64,000 bases of DNA from Accumulibacter sp964420975. Its GTDB lineage: Bacteria; Pseudomonadota; Gammaproteobacteria; Burkholderiales; Rhodocyclaceae. Position numbers and translations under genes: made by a program. The DNA is taken from positions 1 through 64,000 of the forward strand of contig CAYQVH010000011.1 in the NCBI GenBank assembly GCA_964420975.1, written 5' to 3'. Position 1 is the first letter of the stretch. Each line of letters begins with the position of its first letter. Shown here piece by piece: positions 26,054 through 33,635 of this stretch. The notes under the pieces are model-generated. The model saw only the letters and a program-made list of their open reading frames with translations. It did not search any database and had not been told where the DNA came from.

Positions 26054-29000
26054 TTGTCAGCGTCAATACCCAGCGGATCTCGCCAATGCAATCCATCGTA
26101 TCGCCCAACCAAGTCATCAGCGACTCGCCGAAAGAGTCCTCGCCAGGACTCTCCCAGCCGTCGACGGATAAGACGTACCGAAGGGTACCAGGGTGAATCC
26201 TCGCGATCCTCCAGCCAGCGGAAATCGACATGCTCGTTGGACAAGATCACCCAGGTCGGTTTGTCGATCGAACCCGCGGCGTGCGCGACTGCCGTACACG
26301 TGGTGATGACCAAATCAAGCGACGCGATGATCGACAGTGTTTCCAGCCAGGTCGGACAGTCGGCGGCGACGTTGTGCAACGGACGGTCGAAAACGGCGGC
26401 CTCGTTCGAATGGATGTCTTTTTGCAGACTGTAGAAGCTGATCCCCTCGATCTCCCACAGTACGCGCCAATCTTCGAGGGTCGTCGAGCGCACGTAGTTC
26501 GCTTTGAACAGGTCTCCTCCCGACCATACGATTCCGACCTTGAGCTGCTTATCGGCGTCGAGGATCGCCTGCCACTTGGGTACCCGACCCGGCAAGGCAA
26601 TCAAGGTTGGCTGTGTGTGGCGTGGAGCAAGGAGGTCGACGTCGAGCAGGTGAGGCAGCGCCATCTGGTCGACCTGGTAGTCATATCGGTAGTCTTCCCA
26701 GTCAAGTTGCTCAAGATTGATCACCTCGAATGGCGCTCCTTGCGCCCGAAACAGGGTTGCCAACGGACGACCGACAGCGAGCGTAAGACGCTTAGGTTCC
26801 ATCTCCCAAACTTCCTGCAGGAGAGGAAAAAACTGGATCGAATCACCCTGCCCCTGATCCTGAATCACCAGCAGCGACTTTCCGCGCAGACTCTGCCCTT
26901 CCCATTCTGGGAAATGGCCGGCGTTTTTCCTTTCCATTCCTTGCCAATAGCCCTTCCAACCCTCCCGGCAACGGCCAGCCCGCAAGAGGCTAAAGCCGAG
27001 ACTGAATCGGTATTCGCTTGCCTCCGGTTTTTCCGCCACTTGCTTCTCCAACAACGCAATTGCTTCTTCGCTACGCCCGCAGTGGTAAAGCGCGCCCGCG
27101 AGCAGGTGGGGGTGTTGCACAGGCTCGCACCCTTGCCACGAAATACGGTCGAGCAAATCGTTCGCTTCGTCTACCCGGTCCAGCAACGCCAGTTGCCTGA
27201 TACGCAGCAACTGCGAATATCGGTTGTTCGCCAGATCGCCCTTGGAAAGCAGAATGCGCTCGGCCAGCCAGTACATCCCACGATCGTGAAACAGTTGCGC
27301 GACCACTTGCCAAGCGCCGACGTCATGGCACTTGAGCATTAACGCTTGCTGGGCCGCTGCCACCGCTTCGGCAAACTGTTCCTCTCTCTGGATCTCGGCG
27401 ATCGCCGTCAGCGCCTTGAAGTGGCGAGGAAAGCAGTCGAGTGCCCGGCGTAGATGGAAAAGCGCTAGCTTGTTCTTCGTCTGCGTCTTGAGCGCGTCGC
27501 CCTGCAGGTAATGCAATTGTCCGTCCCTGGGAAAGACAGCGGCACCACGCTGCCAGAGCGCAATCGCCTGGTTGAAGTCCTGTCGGCTGCGCCAGTACCA
27601 ACCCCAGTCTAGAAAACCCATCCGGCCGACCGCCGCGTCTCCTTCAGTTTGCGCAAGCTCGTTCAGCAACGACAGGCCCCGCTGCACGTCCCTTCCCTTC
27701 AACAACTCGCGCGCAAGCGCGACGGATAGACTAGACGGAGGCGCCTTACCGATCCGCTCGCACGCCGCGTGTAAGGCTACAAGCGCCACCATGGAATCCC
27801 GTTCTCCGACGGCACGTGCCAGCCACGCAGTTGCCTCGCTCTCGCAACCCGTGGCAACGCAAGCTTCCGCCCAGACGTCCCAATCGGTATCCACCCAAGC
27901 CAAACGCCCGCTGTCGATCGCTAATGCGGTTGCCAACCAGCCCGGCGTGCCTGCTGCCACAGCATCGAGCAGTGCATTCGCCAGCGCCGGCCGGACGCTG
28001 TTACGGATCAGGCCGATCCAATCGTCGTCGCTTTCCTGGCGAAAAGCGCGAACATTCGGATACCAAGCATTCCGACCCTCAAACTCCACCCAACGCGGAT
28101 CCATGCTGCGCCGCGAGAGCAGCAACCAGACCGGCTTTCCCAAGGCAGCTGCCAAATGGACGATCGAGGTGTCTGTAGAAATCACTAAATCGAGGTTGTC
28201 GATGGCGGCTGCAGTGTCCTCGAAGTTGGCAAACTGATCACCGATCCAGACGTATGGCAGTCCTTCCGGTGGGCACCGGGCTTCCTTGGCACCGATCCCT
28301 TTCTGCAAACCGATAAAAGTAATTCCCGGCACGCCGCACAACGGGGCAAAGACGTTGATCGATGCGGACCGGTAATGGTCACCCTGAAAATCCGGATTCC
28401 CTGCCCAGGCCAATCCCACCTTCATTCCGACAAGAGCGGCGAAATGTTCGCGCCAGTGCGACGACTTCGTGTGGTTGGCATACAGATAGGGAATCCTGCA
28501 GGGAACGTCGGCCGGCCTCTTGACGCCCAGACGATAGGGAAGGTCAAGCAGGAGCGTGTAGTAATCGATTTCCTCTATCGCCAGCGGCTTCACTGCAGCG
28601 GTCTTCGCCCGTGGGTCATTGGCCAATAACGTAACGATGTCAGGATAGGACGAAAAGACGACGCGCGCGCCCAGTCTTTCCAACTCGGGAATGAAGCGCA
28701 GAAATTGGATCATGTCGCCCATGCCCTGCTCGCTGGCCACCATCAGCGTTTTGCCGGCTACGGGTTCTCCGGCCCAGCGGGGAACTTCGGCCGGCAACGG
28801 CTGACGCGGGAAGGCCGAATCCTCGGCACGTGCCATATAGTGCAGCCATCCGTTCTCGTAGTCTCCAGTTGCTAGTTCGATCAGCGACAGGTTCATCGTC
28901 GCCGAGAGTTCACGGTAGCCGCGCCGCATGCCCGCCTCGTAGAGCGCTCTGGCGCCGACGTAGTCGCCGACCGACATTGCAATAATGGCTGCCGTCGCCC

Positions 29001-29631
29001 AGGTTTCCGGCCGATCGAGGGGATCGGTCCGGGGTCCATAGACGAGAGGAAATATCTCTTGAGCAATCTCCCCTAAGTCGAGTTCGACGAGTGCTTGCAG
29101 CAATTCGTGCGCCATGCCGCCGCTGTCCCACTGATTCGGACCAATTTCGGCCGAGAACAGTAGCGCTTCGAGACGCTTGCGGTTACGGTAGGCGGCATGG
29201 ATCATCCATCGTCCACCGCCTATGTGCCGCGGCAAATTGTTGACGAATTGCCGCGCCACCTGCTCCGCTTCAGCGCGTTTGCCGAGTTCGAGCAGGGAGA
29301 GGACGTGCAGCCCAAGAAGGTCAGCGTCGTATGGATGATAGCTGCGTAGGTTTTCGGCAATTGCTACGGATTCGGCATAATTCTCAATGTGATAGCAGGC
29401 GCCAGCCAGATTGTTCCAACAGTTGAGAAGATCCGCCAAATTCTGTTTCGCCGATTGTCGATACACGACGGCGGCTTCCCGAAATCGCCCCAATTGCTGA
29501 AGAGCAACTCCGCGAAAATTGGCTGCGGCCGCCGCTCCTATCCCGGCAGCTTCCGCATCTAGACAGGCGATGGCTTCGTCATTTCGGCCCTCGTTAAGGA
29601 GGGAAACTATCGCCTCTCTGCTATACGACAT
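26050..29631 (-). CDS. Giant TPR protein with two GT9-like glycosyltransferase domains
   Basis: 1193 residues, built as two copies of one plan. Copy 1: TPR-like helices to about residue 280, then a heptosyltransferase-like (GT9) domain about 290-545 with ASEQGMGDMIQFLRFIPELE and DLVISTDTSIVHLAAALGKP. Copy 2: TPR-like helices about 560-920, then a GT9-like domain about 940-1165 with VIQDQGQGDSIQFFPLL and DLVITTCTAVAHAAGSIDKP. No signal peptide, so cytoplasmic. Such proteins often lie beside flagellin or pilin genes and modify them with sugar; that role is inferred here. Copy 2 has less typical motifs and may be the weaker enzyme. Confidence 0.8.
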   Translation of the reverse strand: MSYSREAIVSLLNEGRNDEAIACLDAEAAGIGAAAAANFRGVALQQLGRFREAAVVYRQSAKQNLADLLNCWNNLAGACYHIENYAESVAIAENLRSYHPYDADLLGLHVLSLLELGKRAEAEQVARQFVNNLPRHIGGGRWMIHAAYRNRKRLEALLFSAEIGPNQWDSGGMAHELLQALVELDLGEIAQEIFPLVYGPRTDPLDRPETWATAAIIAMSVGDYVGARALYEAGMRRGYRELSATMNLSLIELATGDYENGWLHYMARAEDSAFPRQPLPAEVPRWAGEPVAGKTLMVASEQGMGDMIQFLRFIPELERLGARVVFSSYPDIVTLLANDPRAKTAAVKPLAIEEIDYYTLLLDLPYRLGVKRPADVPCRIPYLYANHTKSSHWREHFAALVGMKVGLAWAGNPDFQGDHYRSASINVFAPLCGVPGITFIGLQKGIGAKEARCPPEGLPYVWIGDQFANFEDTAAAIDNLDLVISTDTSIVHLAAALGKPVWLLLSRRSMDPRWVEFEGRNAWYPNVRAFRQESDDDWIGLIRNSVRPALANALLDAVAAGTPGWLATALAIDSGRLAWVDTDWDVWAEACVATGCESEATAWLARAVGERDSMVALVALHAACERIGKAPPSSLSVALARELLKGRDVQRGLSLLNELAQTEGDAAVGRMGFLDWGWYWRSRQDFNQAIALWQRGAAVFPRDGQLHYLQGDALKTQTKNKLALFHLRRALDCFPRHFKALTAIAEIQREEQFAEAVAAAQQALMLKCHDVGAWQVVAQLFHDRGMYWLAERILLSKGDLANNRYSQLLRIRQLALLDRVDEANDLLDRISWQGCEPVQHPHLLAGALYHCGRSEEAIALLEKQVAEKPEASEYRFSLGFSLLRAGRCREGWKGYWQGMERKNAGHFPEWEGQSLRGKSLLVIQDQGQGDSIQFFPLLQEVWEMEPKRLTLAVGRPLATLFRAQGAPFEVINLEQLDWEDYRYDYQVDQMALPHLLDVDLLAPRHTQPTLIALPGRVPKWQAILDADKQLKVGIVWSGGDLFKANYVRSTTLEDWRVLWEIEGISFYSLQKDIHSNEAAVFDRPLHNVAADCPTWLETLSIIASLDLVITTCTAVAHAAGSIDKPTWVILSNEHVDFRWLEDREDSPWYPSVRLIRRRLGESWRGLFRRVADDLVGRYDGLHWRDPLGIDADK

Positions 29632-29656
29632 TGGTGAACCCTCAGGAAAGGTCTGT

Positions 29657-30472
29657 TCAAGCGAAGTTTCGACGGCGGTAGCTGAGAACGGCTGCAGCCA
29701 GCAACAGCAGCAAATAGCCAGCCGCCGCCGCTATTCCCTGAAAAAGCTGCCCCGTAGGCGGCCAGTGATCATAAAGAACGATCATTCGCCAGTCCAGCCG
29801 CGAAAGATCCGGCAGGAACCAGCGCAATTGCTCCAGTATCGGCAGTAAGGTGGCTTTCATTTCCCAATCCGCAGAGGGGGAAAGCGACAGATAGTCGATC
29901 ATGACACCGTAGGAACGAGTGGCCACGGCGAAGCCAAAGCTAACCATGAACGACAGCATTGGCGTCTCCGAAAGACTCGATATAAAGAGGAAGAAAGCCC
30001 CTATTGTCGCCAAATCGAGCACGATGCCAAACAGCACTAGCAAGTAACCAAGACCGAAAACGACACGCGAAGATTCTTCATAGCCCCAATCGGCGAAATT
30101 GTTCATCAGGTAAAGTGCGCCGCCCCAAAGCGCAACACTCCAGGTCACCAGCGCGAGCACACCGAAATAGCGTCCGAGAACGTAGGAAGCGCGCGAAGCA
30201 GGATACGCGAGGGCAAAGGTGATCGTGTGGCGGTCGATATCCTTGGCAAACGCTTCCTGCATCCAAAAGAGGACGAGCAGCAGGCCGAGAAAGCGCAATC
30301 CGGACAGGCCCATGTCGATCGCCACAACCAGCGGCTGCCGGAGCGAAAACGCTCCGGCCAGAAAAGAGATGCCCAATAACGCAACGCCGAGTACGAGCAG
30401 CGCCCGCAGTGCGTGGCTACGCATGCCTAGACGCCAACTCAACTGGGCATTGATGAGAAAGGGAGAGATCAT
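29657..30472 (-). CDS. ABC-2 type permease
   Basis: 271 residues with six hydrophobic segments, ending in an Arg-rich tail (SYRRRNFA). The first helices (HALRALLVLGVALLGISFLA) and LRFLGLLLVLFWMQEAFAKD followed by AYPASRASYVLGRYFGVLAL are typical of ABC-2 membrane subunits, in which the Asp-rich loop contacts the ATPase. ATG 30472 is chosen because longer forms would run back through the pilin-partner terminator. It is the first gene after that terminator, in one direction with the TPR-GT9, unknown and ATPase genes. Confidence 0.8.
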   Translation of the reverse strand: MISPFLINAQLSWRLGMRSHALRALLVLGVALLGISFLAGAFSLRQPLVVAIDMGLSGLRFLGLLLVLFWMQEAFAKDIDRHTITFALAYPASRASYVLGRYFGVLALVTWSVALWGGALYLMNNFADWGYEESSRVVFGLGYLLVLFGIVLDLATIGAFFLFISSLSETPMLSFMVSFGFAVATRSYGVMIDYLSLSPSADWEMKATLLPILEQLRWFLPDLSRLDWRMIVLYDHWPPTGQLFQGIAAAAGYLLLLLAAAVLSYRRRNFA

Positions 30473-30506
30473 CGCCACGAGGGTCAGGCTCCGCGAGCGT
30501 GAGGAC

Positions 30507-30530
30507 AAAAAAAAGCCGGCCAAGGCCGGC
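30507..30530 (-). terminator. Rho-independent terminator after the pilin genes
   Basis: On the minus strand GCCGGCC pairs with GGCCGGC around AA and is followed by eight T residues (A-tract at 30507-30514 on the plus strand). It lies 21 bases after the pilin-partner stop and 34 bases before the permease ATG, so it should end most pilin transcripts while allowing some read-through into the transport operon. Confidence 0.85.
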
Positions 30531-30551
30531 ATTCTCCCATAGCTGGGAAAC

Positions 30552-30941
30552 TTAGACGCAGCCGTCGGTCGCACTGCCAGTCGGATCCTTAACATCACTA
30601 GCCTTCAGGGGTGTCGACAGCGTCGACGAGCCGCACCAGACCGCGCCGCCGCCGCCTTCCGTCGTCGAACCATAAACCGTGTTGCCTTTCAGCGAACCGC
30701 CCTGGGCGGCGAAGGCCGTCGCGGCGTCGAGGTACTTGACGACTGTATTCGGCGAGCAACGCGGGATGAAATTCGTCTTGACAAAGCGATCGGATGCACC
30801 GGAGATCGTCGAGCCCTTGCCATCGGTCGAGTTGTCACAAGCAGTTGCTGCCGCGACATCTAGTGGCAGGAACGTGCTGCTGATCGAAACGACAAGCGCG
30901 CTGCCGAGCGCGATGGCTTCAATGGTCTTTGCGTGTTTCAT
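30552..30941 (-). CDS. Small secreted pilin-partner protein, PilA-C-like
   Basis: 129 residues. A signal peptide (VVSISSTFLPLDVAAA) precedes a mature chain of about 93 residues with four Cys (in ATACDN, PRCSPN, VWCGSS, DGCV), suggesting two disulfides in the periplasm. The central part reads FVKTNFIPRCSPNTVVKYLD then GSLKGNTVYGSTTEGGG. It follows two very short pilins that lack a C-terminal head domain, so it may supply that head, as PilA-C does for PilA-N in Geobacter. This is inference from position, size and export signal; no pilin N-terminal helix is present. GAGGAG before ATG 30941. Confidence 0.6.
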   Translation of the reverse strand: MKHAKTIEAIALGSALVVSISSTFLPLDVAAATACDNSTDGKGSTISGASDRFVKTNFIPRCSPNTVVKYLDAATAFAAQGGSLKGNTVYGSTTEGGGGAVWCGSSTLSTPLKASDVKDPTGSATDGCV

Positions 30942-30965
30942 GATCGTTCTCCTCAATTCAAGCGG

Positions 30966-31148
30966 TTACGGCTGGCTAGCGGCGATGGCCTGGGTGGTGA
31001 TGTTCTTGACATCAGTGGCAGCACCCTTGTTTTCGGCCTTCTTGGTGTACTCGCTGAACTGCGGGATGGCGATTGCTGCCAGGATGCCGATGATTGCGAC
31101 GACGATCATCAGCTCGATCAGGGTGAAACCCTTCTGTAGCTTTTTCAT
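30966..31148 (-). CDS. Short type IV pilin (PilA-N type), copy 2
   Basis: 60-residue precursor. The class III leader MKKLQKG is followed by the mature N-terminus FTLIELMIVVAIIGILAAIA with Phe1 and Glu5, then PQFSEYTKKAENKG and a tail ending AIAASQP; mature length 53. Most proteobacterial pilins are about 140-160 residues, so the globular head is missing. Aromatics are Phe1, Phe24 and Tyr27 only. ATG 31148 gives the correct prepilin leader; upstream residues of the open frame are rejected. Lies 76 bases after the copy-1 stop and 24 bases before the secreted partner. Confidence 0.9.
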   Translation of the reverse strand: MKKLQKGFTLIELMIVVAIIGILAAIAIPQFSEYTKKAENKGAATDVKNITTQAIAASQP

Positions 31149-31224
31149 CGAGAAGTCCTCCTTCATGAGAGCCAACGGGAAATCCGTTGAGTATTACGTA
31201 TCAAGTTTCGTGCCAGATCTCGCT

Positions 31225-31401
31225 TTACGGGTTGGAACTGGCGATCGCCTGGGTCGTAACATTGCGCACGTCGGTCGCCGCCGCCTTGTCTTCGCTGCGG
31301 CGCACCGAGCTTTCGTAGATCGGGACCGCGATCGCCGCCAGGATGCCAATAATGGCGATCACGATCAGCAGTTCGATCAGCGTGAACCCCTTGAGCTTCA
31401 T
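31225..31401 (-). CDS. Short type IV pilin (PilA-N type), copy 1
   Basis: 58-residue precursor. Leader MKLKG, cleavage before FTLIELLIVIAIIGILAAIA, then VPIYESSVRRSEDKAAATDV and a tail ending TTQAIASSNP; mature length is again 53. GGAGAAG precedes the ATG at 31401. It is clearly a tandem paralogue of the next gene (shared AATDV, TTQAIA) and equally lacks a head domain. Glu5 and the prepilin peptidase site are intact. Aromatics in the mature chain are Phe1 and Tyr24. First gene of the pilin transcript. Confidence 0.88.
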   Translation of the reverse strand: MKLKGFTLIELLIVIAIIGILAAIAVPIYESSVRRSEDKAAATDVRNVTTQAIASSNP

Positions 31402-31505
31402 TTTTCTTCTCCGGATGGCAAGAGTTTCCCAGGCAAAAGCTAAAACCGTACCTGCTCAACGGCCGGGGAATGCGCAAAGTGGGGCCACCAAGCGGCGCAG
31501 TGCTG

Positions 31506-31533
31506 ACAATATTCGTCACTTGCTTGCGCACAA
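31506..31533 (-). promoter_or_regulatory. Possible sigma-70 promoter for the pilins
   Basis: On the minus strand TTGTGC (31528-31533) and TATTGT (31506-31511) are 16 bases apart, about 105 bases before the first pilin ATG. Three TGTCAC or GTCAC words surround it. Weak evidence; a sigma-54 match was sought and rejected. Confidence 0.3.
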
Positions 31534-31630
31534 TGTCACACTTTGTCACCGTTCGTGGGAACGACGCGGCGGAAAGAGCTCGCCCGCGCTCGGCCAGAAA
31601 GGCCCGACGCTTCTCAGGAAAATAGGAAGG

Positions 31631-31654
31631 AACGAACCTCGCTCAAGGTTCGTT
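31631..31654 (-). terminator. Hairpin at the end of fliK, probable terminator
   Basis: AACGAACC and GGTTCGTT form an 8-bp stem with an 8-base loop and overlap the fliK stop codon. On the minus strand it is followed by CCTTCCTATTTTCC, a moderately T-rich tail. It would end the fliD-S-T-K transcript. Confidence 0.5.
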
Positions 31655-32929
31655 TTGGTCGCTGTCGTTGGTGACGACTTCGTGCAGCGCGTTGACGCGT
31701 TGAGCGATGGCAAAAGACGTCAGATCGAGTCCGACCTCGGCGAGCTGCGTGCGCAAGGTGGCACTGCCGCCGTGCAGCAAGGCCTGCGTTCCAGCGCCGT
31801 CGGCAGTCAGTGCGAGGACGAGCTGCTGGCCGTGAATCTGCAGCCGCGCTTCGATCTCGCCGAGTGCGGGCAAAGTCAGACGTAGCCGCGTTTGCCACGA
31901 CTCGTCGCCGGCGTCGTCTGCCTGGCGGCGATGCTGGCCAGGATCGTCGATTTGCCACTCCATCTGCTGCCCAGGCCAGACCTGACCCTGCCAGACGAAA
32001 TTCTGCGTCGCAAACGCTTCGAGCTGCTGCTGCACCAGCGCTTGCGCTTGCGGTGCGACGGGGTCGGCGGCCGGGGTGTGCGCGGTGGACGGCGTCGTTG
32101 GAGCGTCTTGTCGGGATCCCGACGCGGGAACGACAGGCCCCGCGTCCGGCGGCAGCCTTGCCGGCAGCGCGCCGTCGCCGGGGTTGGCGGACAACGGCCC
32201 TCTCCCTTCAGGCGGCGACGGCAGCGGCGGGCTGACGGTGCTCTCTCGGCTTGCGAGTTGCGCCGGGGTAGAGACGATCGTGGAACCTGACACGTCGACC
32301 CGGCTCGCTGCCGTCGGTCCGCTCTGGCCGCCGGACGAAACTTGTGGCGGCAGTTTTCCCTGCGGTTCCTGCAACAGCTGTGCCTTGCCGAAGCGTCCCT
32401 CGACCCATTCGGCTTGGTGCGACTCGTAAAACATGCCGCTGGCGACGATCGCCTGCTGCAACAAGGGTTGCAGCTCTCGCCCGCTCGCCGGCGGCTGCGC
32501 GGCTATCGGTCGATTGCCGTTGAGTGGCAGCGCGGCGTTGCCCGCTTTGGCGTCGCGCGCGTCGGTCAACAGGGACGCGATCAGTTGGCCTGTTCGGCTA
32601 AGCTGAGTTGCTGCCGCCTCGGCGCCGGCGGCATCGCTCCGCCCCCCCCCGCGGACGACCGCAAGAGTCAGCTTGCCGTCGCTTTCGGCGACTTCGAGTT
32701 CGATGACATCGCCACTCTTGGCGGCAAACGGCAAGGCGAGCGTCACCGCGCGCTGGTTGACCATCGCCCGGTAAGTGCCGTTGGGGAGAAGCGCTTCGAC
32801 TTCCGCCAGTAGCCGCTGGCCAACGACGAGACCGGAAAGCTTTTCGGCGAGATCCTGGCTGGGCAGTGCGGGTCTTAGCCCAGGGTCGGCGGTCGGCTGA
32901 AGGCGATTGCCGAGATCGATGCGCATCAT
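31643..32929 (-). CDS. fliK: Flagellar hook-length control protein FliK family
   Basis: 428 residues with the three-part layout of FliK-like proteins: an N-terminal region (LAEKLSGLVVGQRLLAEVE), a long Pro/Gln/Ser-rich middle that is probably disordered (about 185-300), and a C-terminal Flg_hook domain (WQTRLRLTLPALGEIEARLQ then IHGQQLVLALTAD). FliK measures the hook and switches export specificity from hook to filament. Two adjacent ATG codons are possible (32929, 32926). Position at the end of the fliD-S-T series supports the flagellar call. Confidence 0.75.
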   Translation of the reverse strand: MMRIDLGNRLQPTADPGLRPALPSQDLAEKLSGLVVGQRLLAEVEALLPNGTYRAMVNQRAVTLALPFAAKSGDVIELEVAESDGKLTLAVVRGGGRSDAAGAEAAATQLSRTGQLIASLLTDARDAKAGNAALPLNGNRPIAAQPPASGRELQPLLQQAIVASGMFYESHQAEWVEGRFGKAQLLQEPQGKLPPQVSSGGQSGPTAASRVDVSGSTIVSTPAQLASRESTVSPPLPSPPEGRGPLSANPGDGALPARLPPDAGPVVPASGSRQDAPTTPSTAHTPAADPVAPQAQALVQQQLEAFATQNFVWQGQVWPGQQMEWQIDDPGQHRRQADDAGDESWQTRLRLTLPALGEIEARLQIHGQQLVLALTADGAGTQALLHGGSATLRTQLAEVGLDLTSFAIAQRVNALHEVVTNDSDQNEP

Positions 32930-32941
32930 GGGGGGTTCAGG

Positions 32942-33247
32942 CTAAGGGACCGGTCTTTCCCGCAGCAACACGCGTAGTTCGTTTACGCGCGCCGCCAGCA
33001 GCGGATGGATCTGATCGTCGCAACGCAGGCAGGCCTCGATCAGCGAGCGAGCGACCGTTTGCCGCTCTGTTTCCAGCCAGCCACCCCCTCCTTCCGGCAG
33101 CAACTCCGCGAGTTCTCGGCGCCGTGTTTCGTGAGCGGCGAGTGCGGCCCAGTCGCCCCGTTGCGCGGCGCCGAGCATCGCCTCGGAGAGCGCCCGCAAG
33201 TCTGCGAGCAGGGCCAGATAGTCAGGGCTCCGGCCGTTGCTGGGCAT
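32942..33247 (-). CDS. fliT: FliT-like flagellar export chaperone
   Basis: 101-residue helical protein (LALLADLRALSEAMLGAAQR, then LAAHETRRRELAELL and QTVARSLIEACLRCDDQIHP), matching the size and helical pattern of FliT, the chaperone of the filament cap FliD. ATG 33247 lies inside the last 26 bases of fliS; the longer upstream frame is a fliS shadow. Called largely from position after fliD-fliS, because FliT is poorly conserved. Confidence 0.7.
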   Translation of the reverse strand: MPSNGRSPDYLALLADLRALSEAMLGAAQRGDWAALAAHETRRRELAELLPEGGGGWLETERQTVARSLIEACLRCDDQIHPLLAARVNELRVLLRERPVP

Positions 33248-33635
33248 CGGGCGGAATCTGTCGCCAGGCGCCGTGAATTTCTTCGAGCAGGCCCGAGACT
33301 TCGTCAAGAGCGCCGAGGTCGCTGTCGAGATTGGCGCGCAGCAGTCGCAGGACGAGATAGTCGTACAGCGCGTCGAGGCGTGCGGCAAGTTCGCCTCCCT
33401 TTTCGAGGTCGAGGCTGGCCTTGAGTCCGTTGGAGATGATGTCGATCGCTTTCGAAATCGCTTCGCCTCTGGCGGCAATCTGTTGTTGCTGCATGGCCAG
33501 GCGCGCTTTGGCGATGGCTGCCTCGGCGCCGGAAAAAAGCAGCAGAATCAGGCGATGCGGGTCGGCGACCTCGACCGCGGCGTCGATACCGACCTTCTGA
33601 TAGGCTGAAATCGCGTGGCGCGCGTTGCCGAACAT
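33222..33635 (-). CDS. fliS: Flagellin-specific export chaperone FliS
   Basis: FliS, 137 residues, which binds the C-terminal disordered part of flagellin in the cytoplasm and keeps it unpolymerised. AISAYQKVGIDAAVEVADPH then RLILLLFSGAEAAIAKARLA is the family signature, and LRANLDSDLGALDEVSGLLE the later helix. It starts directly after the fliD stop with no spacer. Confidence 0.93.
   Translation of the reverse strand: MFGNARHAISAYQKVGIDAAVEVADPHRLILLLFSGAEAAIAKARLAMQQQQIAARGEAISKAIDIISNGLKASLDLEKGGELAARLDALYDYLVLRLLRANLDSDLGALDEVSGLLEEIHGAWRQIPPDAQQRPEP

Noticed and set aside
31440..31490. Sigma-54-like match (TGGCCCCACTTTGCG on the minus strand) upstream of the pilins
   Set aside because: Only 9 bases separate GG and GC, while sigma-54 requires 10; the sequence also lies close to the start codon.
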